Shown: one piece after another, positions 55,147 through 62,595 of the stretch | Layout: the number at the start of each line of letters is the position of its first letter | How positions within the stretch are numbered: position 1 is the stretch's first letter | The notes under the pieces: generated by a model | What the model was told of the DNA's origin: nothing | The model's input: the letters and a program-made list of their open reading frames with translations, nothing else | Database searches by the model: none | Assembly (NCBI GenBank): GCA_017464285.1 | Contig: JAFUDT010000003.1 | Coordinates: 1 to 64,000, forward strand | DNA: 64,000 nucleotides | Direction: 5' to 3' | Source of the DNA: Bacteroidales bacterium | GTDB lineage: Bacteria; Bacteroidota; Bacteroidia; Bacteroidales; UBA1402 | Program-made: the position numbers and the translations under genes

Positions 55147-55177
55147 ACTCGTACCTGAGTCTGCATTAGCTTTCAAA
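55134..55177 (-). repeat. 44-bp direct repeat, copy 1 (toxin leader and start)
   Basis: Identical over 44 bp to 54335-54378. It begins at the last four bases (TTTG) of the promoter -7 box, and covers the leader, ATG and first four codons of the toxin gene. Confidence 0.95.
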
Positions 55178-55204
55178 GATACGGCAAGACTGTCGAAAAA
55201 CAAA
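55174..55204 (-). promoter_or_regulatory. Promoter of the 17-kb toxin/glycan/PTS operon
   Basis: On the minus strand TTTG (55204-55201), 19 bp, then TATCTTTG (55181-55174): a perfect Bacteroidota promoter. The start point should lie about 20 nt before the toxin ATG. No other good promoter was found before the last gene of the run at 37778. Confidence 0.8.
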
Positions 55205-55311
55205 TCAATTACGACATTTTTAAATCTGATGCCCTTCAGTTTATCTTTTAACTCACCTCAGAATCTGCCAGAAATAATCATTGATATAATAATAGAGAAA
55301 TAATAAATTAA

Positions 55312-55319
55312 TATATTTG
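55312..55319 (+). promoter_or_regulatory. Putative -7 box of the ComEA-like gene
   Basis: TATATTTG fits TAnnTTTG, 28 bp before ATG 55347, in a very AT-rich stretch. The -33 box is not clear. Confidence 0.5.
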
Positions 55320-55346
55320 CGTCGAGAAACACAGTACATACATACT

Positions 55347-56129
55347 ATGAAAAATTTCCGTCTCTACCGGGCAGAACAGCTGTCCCTGCTGACGCTGATA
55401 TTGGGCGTCTTGCTAATCAAGTTCTTGACTTTCAGGATCTGGTCGCGCGAAGAACGGCGGCCGGATTCGGAAGAGCCGCCGGCTGCCCTGACAGAGCCGA
55501 TAGAAAAATCGCCACGCGGGACATTGCCCGGAGGCACTCTGTCGGAGGATGTCCTGCAGGAGCAAAGCTATGAGGCCGGTGTGCTGCCTGCCGGGCAGAC
55601 CCGGGTGTCGGAAAAAGGCAAAACCGGCTACTTCGGGCCGTCTGTCCAGCCCGCCCCGGCCGAGCGTCCCGTCCGTAATGGCCGGCCGGCTCCGGCGGCT
55701 TCCGACGGCCGACCTGTCCGGAACTTCCGGCCAACCCGCATCGACCTGAACCGGGCCGACTCCACAGCACTGGTGGCAGTCAAGGGTATCGGCCCCTACA
55801 CGGCTTCCCGCATTCTTCGTTACCGCCGTCAGCTGGGCGGTTTTGTCTCCCTGGAACAGCTGGACGAAATCCGTGGCCTCCGGCCGGAAAACCTGGAACA
55901 GCTCAAACTGCTTGCCGACATCGACACCACGGCCGTCAGCCGGCTCTCGCTCAACGGAGCAACCGTGGAGACGCTGGCCTCCCATCCCTATCTGAGCTGG
56001 CGGCAGGCCCGGGCGCTGGTCGGCCTGCGAAAAAAGCGCGGTGGGCTGCATTCGGCGGACGAGCTCGGTTTTCTCGACGACTTCACCTCTGCCGACCTGG
56101 TTCGCCTGGCCCCCTACCTTCGGCGGTGA
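55347..56129 (+). CDS. ComEA-like helix-hairpin-helix DNA-binding protein
   Basis: A 260-aa protein with one N-terminal membrane helix (about residues 10-27), a long proline/arginine-rich linker, and two or three helix-hairpin-helix units in the second half: RIDLNRADSTALVAVKGIGPYTASRIL, a second at SRLSLNGATVETLASHPYLS, and a final ELGFLDDF segment. HhH proteins of this build hold double-stranded DNA at the cell surface (ComEA) or on the inner side. The start is ATG 55347, after the -7 box. It is co-directional with murF 147 bp downstream. A role in DNA uptake is possible but not shown. Confidence 0.8.
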   Translation: MKNFRLYRAEQLSLLTLILGVLLIKFLTFRIWSREERRPDSEEPPAALTEPIEKSPRGTLPGGTLSEDVLQEQSYEAGVLPAGQTRVSEKGKTGYFGPSVQPAPAERPVRNGRPAPAASDGRPVRNFRPTRIDLNRADSTALVAVKGIGPYTASRILRYRRQLGGFVSLEQLDEIRGLRPENLEQLKLLADIDTTAVSRLSLNGATVETLASHPYLSWRQARALVGLRKKRGGLHSADELGFLDDFTSADLVRLAPYLRR

Positions 56130-56230
56130 GTAGTTCCGTTTGGCGGCTCCGGCAAACTGCCACCCGGCGAACGTGCCGGCTCCATCCTCCAAAAATGCCG
56201 GGGAGGCATAGGACTTCGGTAAAATGTTGC

Positions 56231-56238
56231 TATTTTTG
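56231..56238 (+). promoter_or_regulatory. Putative -7 box of murF
   Basis: TATTTTTG fits TAnnTTTG, 37 bp before the murF ATG. No clear -33 box. Confidence 0.45.
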
Positions 56239-56275
56239 CTGCCTGCTTTACCACAATGTATTTCAATCATAGAGG

Positions 56276-57676
56276 ATGGAAACCACTGCGACAACAGAAA
56301 CATTATACGAGCTGTACCGGCAGCATCCGGTCGTTACGACCGACAGCCGGAAGTGCCCCCGGGGCAGTCTCTTCTTTGCCCTGAAGGGCGAAAAGTTCGA
56401 CGGCAACGACTTCGCGACCCAGACGCTGGCCGCGGGTTGCGCCTATGCCGTAGTGGACCGTCCCGAACTGGCAGCGGCCGATCCGCGTATGATACTGGTC
56501 GAAGACACGCTCCGGGCCCTGCAGCAGCTGGCCGCATATCACCGTCGCCAGCTAAGCATCCCCGTCATCGGCATCACCGGCACCAATGGCAAGACCACCA
56601 CCAAGGAGCTGACGGCTGCGGTCTTGTCCAGGCGTTTCAGGGTACATTATACACAGGGCAATCTCAACAATCAGATCGGTGTGCCGCTCACCCTGCTCAG
56701 CCTGCAGCCCGACTGCCAGTTGGCTATCATCGAGATGGGCGCCAGCCATCCCGGCGACATCCGTGAACTGGTCGAGATAGCCCAGCCCGACTACGGTATC
56801 ATCACCAACGTGGGCAAGGCGCATCTGGAGGGCTTCGGGTCCTTCGAGGGGGTCATGCGCACCAAGGCCGAGCTCTACGACTTTCTGCATGAGCACGGCG
56901 GGCGGGCCTTCATCAATGCCGGCAATGCATGGCTCAGGCAGATAGCCGTCGGGCATCTGGGCCGGGATGGCTGCCGGCAAAGCATCACCTATACCACCCA
57001 GATATCCCCGGAGGCTCCAGGCGGGGTTTCCTCCCAAGCGGTGGAGGAGGGCTGTTTTCCCGCCGCTTGCATCGTGGGGCACGTGCTTCAGAGCGAGCCG
57101 CGTCTGTGCTTGCGCTGGCAGGCAACGACATCCCGGCAGACACATGAGCTGCCGACCCGTCTCATCGGCAGCTACAATCTGGAGAATGTCCTGGCTGCCG
57201 TCTGCATCGGACGGCATTTCGGCGTGCCAGCCGAGGACATTGATGCGGCCATTGCCGCCTATCAGCCCTCCAACAACCGTTCGCAGTGGCAGCAGACCGC
57301 CCGCAATGTGCTTATCATCGATGCCTACAATGCCAATCCCACCAGCATGAATGCGGCCTTGGATAATTTCCTGTCCTCGGGCCAGCCTCACAAGGTGGTG
57401 ATACTGGGTGGTATGCGCGAATTGGGCTCCTACAGCCAGGCCGAACACGAAGCCTTGCTCGGCCGGCTGGCCGGAGCCGACATCGAGCAGGCATGGCTCA
57501 TCGGACCGGAATTTGCCCGGGCGGCCGCCAACGTCGCCAGTCCGTCGGCCCGTTTCTTTGCCGCCACCGAGGACTGCCAGGCCTATCTGCAGACCCATCC
57601 CCTGACGGGCTGCACCATCCTGCTCAAAGGCTCCCGCTCCAACCGTCTCGAAGAGCTCCTGCCCGGGCTATCTTAA
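56276..57676 (+). CDS. murF: UDP-N-acetylmuramoyl-tripeptide--D-alanyl-D-alanine ligase
   Basis: A 466-aa Mur ligase. It has TDSRKCPRGSLFFALKGE at the N-terminus (the MurE/MurF substrate region), the ATP-binding GITGTNGKTTTKELTAAVL, the conserved glutamate/histidine region IEMGASHPGDI typical of MurF, and the C-terminal domain with IIDAYNANPTSM. It adds D-Ala-D-Ala to the wall precursor in the cytoplasm. Its last 9 bp overlap the end of the convergent nucleotidyltransferase remnant. If the zeta-like toxin acts on UDP-GlcNAc, it would block the same pathway at an earlier step. Confidence 0.95.
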   Translation: METTATTETLYELYRQHPVVTTDSRKCPRGSLFFALKGEKFDGNDFATQTLAAGCAYAVVDRPELAAADPRMILVEDTLRALQQLAAYHRRQLSIPVIGITGTNGKTTTKELTAAVLSRRFRVHYTQGNLNNQIGVPLTLLSLQPDCQLAIIEMGASHPGDIRELVEIAQPDYGIITNVGKAHLEGFGSFEGVMRTKAELYDFLHEHGGRAFINAGNAWLRQIAVGHLGRDGCRQSITYTTQISPEAPGGVSSQAVEEGCFPAACIVGHVLQSEPRLCLRWQATTSRQTHELPTRLIGSYNLENVLAAVCIGRHFGVPAEDIDAAIAAYQPSNNRSQWQQTARNVLIIDAYNANPTSMNAALDNFLSSGQPHKVVILGGMRELGSYSQAEHEALLGRLAGADIEQAWLIGPEFARAAANVASPSARFFAATEDCQAYLQTHPLTGCTILLKGSRSNRLEELLPGLS

Positions 57677-58273
57677 CAGGCACTCCTCTTCAAGAGCCTG
57701 CTTTATTCGGTCTCTTATGGCTTCTGCCGTTACGTTCCAACGGGGAGACATCCCCCGGAAATCTTCGTCTTTACGGAAAAGCTGAGGGGAGAGCAGCCTG
57801 GAGTACATTGTCTTGGAGCGTATCTGATGCCGGGAGAGATAGCTCGCATAGCTGACGGCATCCTCCACTTTCATGCCGTTTTCCAGCAAGCTGTAAATGT
57901 CATAGTAGTCTCTGAAGACGGAACGGACACAGAGGGCATAGACTTTCATTCCCAGGAGCTCTTGCAACGTGGGCGTTTTCAGATGATTGTACCGGAGCCC
58001 CACGTTCATTGTCTTGACCGGATTTTCCGGTCGAAAGAAATACAGTTTCACCCTCCCTCCGTTGATGAACACCATAAAATGGTCGCTGCCCAGTATCTCT
58101 TCCCTTGCATCGGAGAAAACCGACTTGATTTCGCCGATGATAGCATCGTCGTCCAGATGTTCCGGGATGCCCTGGTAGGACCAGAAGCCGCCGTTGGCCT
58201 TGATTTTGTCCTTGACCAGTCTCTTCCGGTCCTTTACAGAGGCTGCCTGTCTGTTCTTTAGCTCTTTTTCCAC
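57668..58273 (-). pseudogene. AbiEii-like nucleotidyltransferase, N-terminally truncated
   Basis: The readable part is 201 aa from a GTG at 58273. It resembles the C-terminal half of nucleotidyltransferase-fold AbiEii/AbiGii toxins: VFINGGRVKLYFF, the LGMKVYAL helix and SVFRDYYDIYSLLENG. The expected N-terminal catalytic G-G-x(n)-D-x-D motif is absent. The same frame stays open to about 58405 with coding-like sequence but no ATG, ending at a TAA, so the front of the gene seems lost. Type IV antitoxin (AbiEi) is not seen either. It is probably an inactive remnant; a short functional protein from GTG is less likely. It overlaps the murF end by 9 bp. Confidence 0.55.
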
Positions 58274-58593
58274 AAGAATGCGGGTTTGTGCAGCGGCCAG
58301 TGTGCCGGGCGTATAGCCCAGCTCCTCGTCGAGCCTGACAGAGAGGGGAATGGCGCTGAAACGGTTCGATGAGCTTGGTTTTTCGGTGCGTTGCAGGTGG
58401 AAATCTTAAATAATCTGGCCGAAGGAAGAAATGACTATCGAATGTATATTATTGCTTTTCACCACTTTTGGGGAAGTGTTCCCTGCGCTGGTAGTTAAAA
58501 ATGTAAAAATATGAAACCAGTTTGTTAATTACCCCCCCTATTTTTACTTTTCACACAAAAGTGTTTACCTTTGTGTCGAATTTATGCTTGAAG
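58274..58593. other. Gap between the nucleotidyltransferase remnant and the fimbrial operon
   Basis: Of these 320 bp, the left 130 bp continue the open frame of the remnant without a start codon. The right part is AT-rich and holds a C7 tract (58532-58538) and the -7 box of the fimbrial operon. No complete gene is seen. Confidence 0.6.
58566..58573 (+). promoter_or_regulatory. Putative -7 box of the fimbrial operon
   Basis: TACCTTTG fits TAnnTTTG, 20 bp before ATG 58594. The -33 position is T-rich but lacks TTTG. No inverted repeats that would mark an invertible promoter were found. Confidence 0.5.
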
Positions 58594-59205
58594 ATGAAGA
58601 AAGTTCTTCTGGTAAATGTTGCTTTGATAGTCAGCTTGTTAGTTTCCTGCTTGCTGAATGGCGTCCAGGCCCAGCAGCTGGCAGTGAAGAACAACTTGCT
58701 CTACGACGTGACTGGCACGCCCAACCTCTCTCTGGAACTCCGTACCGGCAAACGGTGGACGACAGAGTTGACGCTGGGCTTTAAGCCTTTCCCCCTGTAC
58801 AATCCCTTTGACTACAGCCAGGATGTGGACAAGCGGCAGAAGCATCTGCTCATTGAGCCCGAACTGCGCTACTGGATCTGTTCTCCCTTTGCAGAGTTCT
58901 TTATCAGCGGCAACGTTTTCTGGACACATTATAATATAGGTGGCTACAAGATGCCGCTGGGACTGATGTTCACCGAAGTGGAGAACAACCGCTACCAGGG
59001 CGATGCCATAGGTGCCGGCCTGAGTGCGGGCTATTCGTGGATACTGGCCAACCGCTGGAGCATCGAGGCGGAAATCGGCGTCGATGTCGGCTGGACTTGG
59101 TACGATCGATATGAGTGCATCCATTGCGGTGCCAATTTCGGCCCGGAGGACAAAATTTTTGTAACGCCCAAGGCCGGGATCAGTCTTATTTACTACATTA
59201 AATGA
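58594..59205 (+). CDS. DUF3575 protein of the fimbrial locus
   Basis: A 203-aa protein with a signal peptide ending near GVQAQ, then the DUF3575 pattern: LAVKNNLLYDVTGTPNLSLEL, GFKPFPLYNP and RYWICSPFAEFFISGNVFW, with many alternating beta strands as in a small outer-membrane barrel. Members of this family head FimA/Mfa-type fimbrial operons in Bacteroidales, and probably help assembly or anchor at the outer membrane. The start is ATG 58594 (MKK followed by the signal peptide). DUF3868 follows after 13 bp. Confidence 0.85.
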   Translation: MKKVLLVNVALIVSLLVSCLLNGVQAQQLAVKNNLLYDVTGTPNLSLELRTGKRWTTELTLGFKPFPLYNPFDYSQDVDKRQKHLLIEPELRYWICSPFAEFFISGNVFWTHYNIGGYKMPLGLMFTEVENNRYQGDAIGAGLSAGYSWILANRWSIEAEIGVDVGWTWYDRYECIHCGANFGPEDKIFVTPKAGISLIYYIK

Positions 59206-59218
59206 GGAAAGCTGAGAG

Positions 59219-60565
59219 ATGAGACGGTTCCTTTATATATTATTGCTTAGTTTCCCGCTGCTTGCCGGGGCTCAGCAGGTAACGCTGACCGACACCGAAT
59301 GGTCGGGCAACGGCCGTCAGCTCCGCTTCGGCTACGACATCCGGCCCGACCGGCACAAGAGCCTGACCACGGTCACGCCCATGCTCTGCGGCCAGAACGA
59401 CACCCTGCTTCTCGAGCCAGTCACCTGGAGAGGCCGCACCAATGCCAAGAAACAGCGCAGGGCCGCCTATTTCGACCATACCGACTTCGACGAGAACTTC
59501 CGCGATATCAAAGATACCTCCACCGTCAGCCGGCAGGTGTTGCTCGACGTGGCCGACTATCCTTGGCTCAAGGACGAGAATGGCGTCACGCTTTGTGCCT
59601 CTGTGACTACCGAAGACTGCACCTGCGATGCCGGTCCCGCACTTGTCTGCGAGCAACTGTCCGAGCGTCCGAAAGACTTCGTGCCCGTGCTGGCCGTGGT
59701 GCCCGAAAAGGGCGGCCGTGCCGAGGAAATGCAGTCCTACCATAACATCCTGGAGCCCTTCTCGGCCTACCGTCCCTACGACAAGACCCGCATCCTGCGC
59801 AAGGAAGAAGGGGCGCTCTATGTCTATTTCCCCTTGGACAAGATCGAGCTCAGGTACGATTTCCGCGAGAACGCTCCGGTACTCGACACCATTATTAATA
59901 TAACCCGGCAGATTGCCGAGGACACCGTCTCGATTATCCGCCGTATCCAGATTATCGGTCTGGCTTCGGTCGAAGGTCCGCTCCAGCACAATATCTGGCT
60001 GGCCGACGAGCGTGCCCTGGCCCTGCAGAAATATATCCAGGACCGTATCAGCCTGCCCGACAGCTTGTTCGATACCATCGGCGGGGGTGAGGCCTGGACC
60101 GAGTTCCGCGACCAGATGAACGACCTGCGTCTGGCCGGCGGCAACGGCGATCTCTCGCTTTCGGAGATAGAGGAGGTGCTCCGCATCATCGACACCGAGG
60201 CCGACCCTGTCCGTCGCGAGCAGCAGCTCAAGGCCATGAATGGTCGGCGCACCTATCCCAAGCTCAAGCCCATCATCCTGGCCGACCAGCGTAATTCGGG
60301 TTACCTGCGTATCTATTGGGACCGCGTACCCGATCCGGCTGCCGGCATCATCAACCAGGCTTCGCAGCTCATCAGCCAGGAACGTTACCGGGAGGCCGTC
60401 GATCTGCTCGACAGTGTCAAGGACGACCCGCGCTGCTTCAATACGCTGGGTACGGCCCTCTACCTGCTGGGCGACTACGTGAGCGGACTCGACTACATCC
60501 GCCGTGCGGCCGAGGCCGGCAACCCCGATGCCGTTGAAAACCTGAAACAACTGAACAACAGATAA
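59219..60565 (+). CDS. DUF3868 protein of the fimbrial locus
   Basis: A 448-aa protein with a signal peptide (LLLSFPLLAGAQQ), the DUF3868 N-terminal beta domain, and a middle part with features of an OmpA/MotB-like domain (LASVEGPLQHNIWLADERALALQKYI), ending in a TPR-like helical region. It is the usual second gene after DUF3575 in fimbrial operons and probably forms part of the envelope anchor or assembly machine. It lies 126 bp before the major subunit gene. Confidence 0.85.
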   Translation: MRRFLYILLLSFPLLAGAQQVTLTDTEWSGNGRQLRFGYDIRPDRHKSLTTVTPMLCGQNDTLLLEPVTWRGRTNAKKQRRAAYFDHTDFDENFRDIKDTSTVSRQVLLDVADYPWLKDENGVTLCASVTTEDCTCDAGPALVCEQLSERPKDFVPVLAVVPEKGGRAEEMQSYHNILEPFSAYRPYDKTRILRKEEGALYVYFPLDKIELRYDFRENAPVLDTIINITRQIAEDTVSIIRRIQIIGLASVEGPLQHNIWLADERALALQKYIQDRISLPDSLFDTIGGGEAWTEFRDQMNDLRLAGGNGDLSLSEIEEVLRIIDTEADPVRREQQLKAMNGRRTYPKLKPIILADQRNSGYLRIYWDRVPDPAAGIINQASQLISQERYREAVDLLDSVKDDPRCFNTLGTALYLLGDYVSGLDYIRRAAEAGNPDAVENLKQLNNR

Positions 60566-60691
60566 CGAGATAGACAACAATATAATTAACAATTAAAACA
60601 ACAAACCAAAAAGTAGAAAACATCATCCTCAAGCAACAAATTCAAGCAAGCAAATTCAAACAAATTATCAACACTTATCCAACAAACAAAA
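60566..60691 (+). promoter_or_regulatory. A/C-rich, G-poor leader of the fimbrillin gene
   Basis: This 126-bp stretch is almost free of G and consists mainly of A and C, with near-repeated CAAGCA and CAAATTCAA units. Such a stretch should stay unfolded as RNA and help strong translation. No promoter box was found in it. Confidence 0.55.
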
Positions 60692-62410
60692 ATGAAAAAG
60701 TTTTTCAAAACCACCCTGGCCTTCGTGGCTACGGTTTCGCTGCTTTCCCTGGGCGGTTGCCAAAAAGCAAGCAAGGAGGACATCAATCCTACCTATGACG
60801 GTGAAGCTGTGAAGACACAGTTCTCGATCTCTATTCCTGGTGCCCTTAAGACTCGTATGACTGCCGGTGACGCGCAGGAAGATGAAACATTCTCGGGAAT
60901 GACGAATATCAAGCTGTATCCTTTCCCTCAGGCTGTTACCGCCGGAACGGAACAGGTGACCACTGCTCCTATCGAATTGGCTGACATTGCAGCATTGAAC
61001 TATCATGGGACTGGAACGGAGTTCAACAGTAAAGTTTATCATGATGTTGCCGTGCCTATTGGTACGACCAATTTCCTTTTTTACGGCAAGAAAACTTCCA
61101 CGACCGATGGTGAACTGAAAGCTACATTTGCTGCAAACGGTGAAAATGCCAACAATACTTCTTTTGCACAGGTGAATATTTCCGATTATACGGTTGCCAC
61201 TGTGAATGGAGATACTGAATCTGCTTCTTTGCTGACTGCCTTGAATAATGTAGCTACCGAAATAGAGAATCAGCGTGCTGCTGCTGCCGCTGCCAGTGAA
61301 GCCATCGAGCAGACCATCACCGATATTCAGACCCTGTATGAAAGCAATAAGGCTGGTTCTGCCAACTCCGTTGATTCGATGCTGGGAGATTTGTCTGAGA
61401 CCCTTGGTGCCAGCTCCAATGACAGGATGGCAGCCATCAAAACCGTTGTCGATGCTAGTAAGACCACTGTTGACGGTTTGACCTTCCCGCGTAATATCAA
61501 TCTGCCGGACGGTGCTGTCGGTGTGGCCTGCACTTCTCACGCTTTCGCCTTTGCCGCTCAGAACAACTCGGGTATGGGTACTCCTGAGCTGAACACCTAT
61601 GTCAAGCCGGCCGAACTGTACTATTATGTCAATACTCCGATTCATGTTTCGAATGGAACTCATGAGGACGAGTATGATGATCAGGCTGCCTGGACCAACG
61701 TTGTTGCCCTGTACGATGACGGTACCAAAGTGGCCAATACCACCCGTGGCGTTGTTCTGGACAACAAAATCCAGTATGCAGTTGCCCAGCTGGTGACCGG
61801 CGTGAAGATTACGGCTGGAACGCTGAAGGCCAATGACGGAACCGCAGAACCTACCAAGGTCGATCTGACCTCCACTTCGTTTGCTGTTACCGGTATTTTG
61901 ATTGGCGCTCAGGGCGATGTTGACTGGAAATTCCAGCCTACGGCGGCCGGCACCCATGTGGTCTATGATCCTACATGGGCCGGAACGACTCCTGCCACCT
62001 CTTCCGATCCGGCGGCTAAGAACTACACCCTGGTGCTTGAAACTCCGGGCGTGCCCAATCCTGCCGCTGATGTCGCTGCCGGTACGAACGATGAAGTGGT
62101 TCGTGTCGCCATCGAATTTGAAAACGGTTCGGAAGAATTCTTCGGTGTCAATGATGAATTGATTCCGGCCGGTTCTCGCTTCTACCTGGTTGCCGAGCTG
62201 AAAGTTTCGGGTGCCACCAGCGGTTCCTTGAAGAAGGTCTTCCAGCAGGACTATAAGACCATTGCCAACTTCACCATCGGTGTAAACTCCCTCTGCAATG
62301 CCTACAACACCATTCCCGATCTTCGCACTCCGAAGATGGAACTGGGTTTGGCCGTTGATCTGCAGTGGCAGGAAGGTCTGACCTTTAACGTTGAATTGGG
62401 ACAACTCTGA
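60692..62410 (+). CDS. Major fimbrial subunit, FimA/Mfa1-like lipoprotein
   Basis: A 572-aa protein with a lipoprotein signal (LLSLGGC, Cys at about 24), followed by the fimbrillin N-terminal beta-sandwich region (FSISIPGALKTRMTAGDAQ) and a C-terminal domain ending in strands of the Mfa1 type (TFNVELGQL). In related species the lipidated precursor is cut after an arginine and subunits join by strand exchange. It uses AT-richer, highly expressed-type codons (many GTT, GCT) compared with its neighbours. The G-poor leader upstream and hairpins downstream fit a gene expressed above its operon partners. Confidence 0.82.
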   Translation: MKKFFKTTLAFVATVSLLSLGGCQKASKEDINPTYDGEAVKTQFSISIPGALKTRMTAGDAQEDETFSGMTNIKLYPFPQAVTAGTEQVTTAPIELADIAALNYHGTGTEFNSKVYHDVAVPIGTTNFLFYGKKTSTTDGELKATFAANGENANNTSFAQVNISDYTVATVNGDTESASLLTALNNVATEIENQRAAAAAASEAIEQTITDIQTLYESNKAGSANSVDSMLGDLSETLGASSNDRMAAIKTVVDASKTTVDGLTFPRNINLPDGAVGVACTSHAFAFAAQNNSGMGTPELNTYVKPAELYYYVNTPIHVSNGTHEDEYDDQAAWTNVVALYDDGTKVANTTRGVVLDNKIQYAVAQLVTGVKITAGTLKANDGTAEPTKVDLTSTSFAVTGILIGAQGDVDWKFQPTAAGTHVVYDPTWAGTTPATSSDPAAKNYTLVLETPGVPNPAADVAAGTNDEVVRVAIEFENGSEEFFGVNDELIPAGSRFYLVAELKVSGATSGSLKKVFQQDYKTIANFTIGVNSLCNAYNTIPDLRTPKMELGLAVDLQWQEGLTFNVELGQL

Positions 62411-62470
62411 TTGCTTGCCGGACTCTCGCTTTGAGATGTCTGGCACAGTACTAAACTAAAGTTCTCCAGC

Positions 62471-62501
62471 CTGCGGCGGATGTCCTGTATATCCGCCGCA
62501 G
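62471..62501 (+). terminator. Strong hairpin after the fimbrillin gene
   Basis: An 11-bp perfect GC-rich stem (62471-62481 with 62491-62501) and a 9-nt loop, without a T run. It more probably protects the upstream mRNA or slows polymerase than acts as a full terminator. Confidence 0.65.
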
Positions 62502-62527
62502 ACGGGGGAAAACCCAAAACCAAACTA

Positions 62528-62560
62528 CGCTTCGGCAGACCATGACGGCCTGCCGAAGCG
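62528..62560 (+). promoter_or_regulatory. Second strong hairpin before the FimB/Mfa2 gene
   Basis: An 11-bp perfect stem (62528-62538 with 62550-62560). An in-frame ATG at 62542 lies in its loop, but the lipoprotein signal is better served by the later ATG at 62596. Confidence 0.65.
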
Positions 62561-62595
62561 GCAGATTGGAAACCTTAGCAAACAGGACAGAATAC

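Larger units (their letters stand above)
54335..55177 (-). mobile_element. Toxin-antitoxin cassette between direct repeats
   Basis: A 755-bp unique segment with two genes lies between two identical 44-bp direct repeats (unit length 799 bp). The segment is clearly more AT-rich than the operon behind it. No integrase, transposase or terminal inverted repeat is present. Deleting one unit by recombination between the repeats would leave an intact vanZ gene directly behind the promoter. I read it as an acquired cassette; the mechanism of entry is unknown. Confidence 0.65.

Noticed and set aside
58532-58538. C7 tract upstream of the fimbrial operon as a phase-variation site
   Set aside because: Only seven bases long and about 28 bp upstream of the -7 box, outside the usual -33 spacing; too weak to claim.
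60668-62446. A 592-aa open frame on the minus strand opposite the fimbrillin gene
   Set aside because: Low-complexity composition, no recognisable domain, and full overlap with a gene that has a lipoprotein signal and fits its operon.
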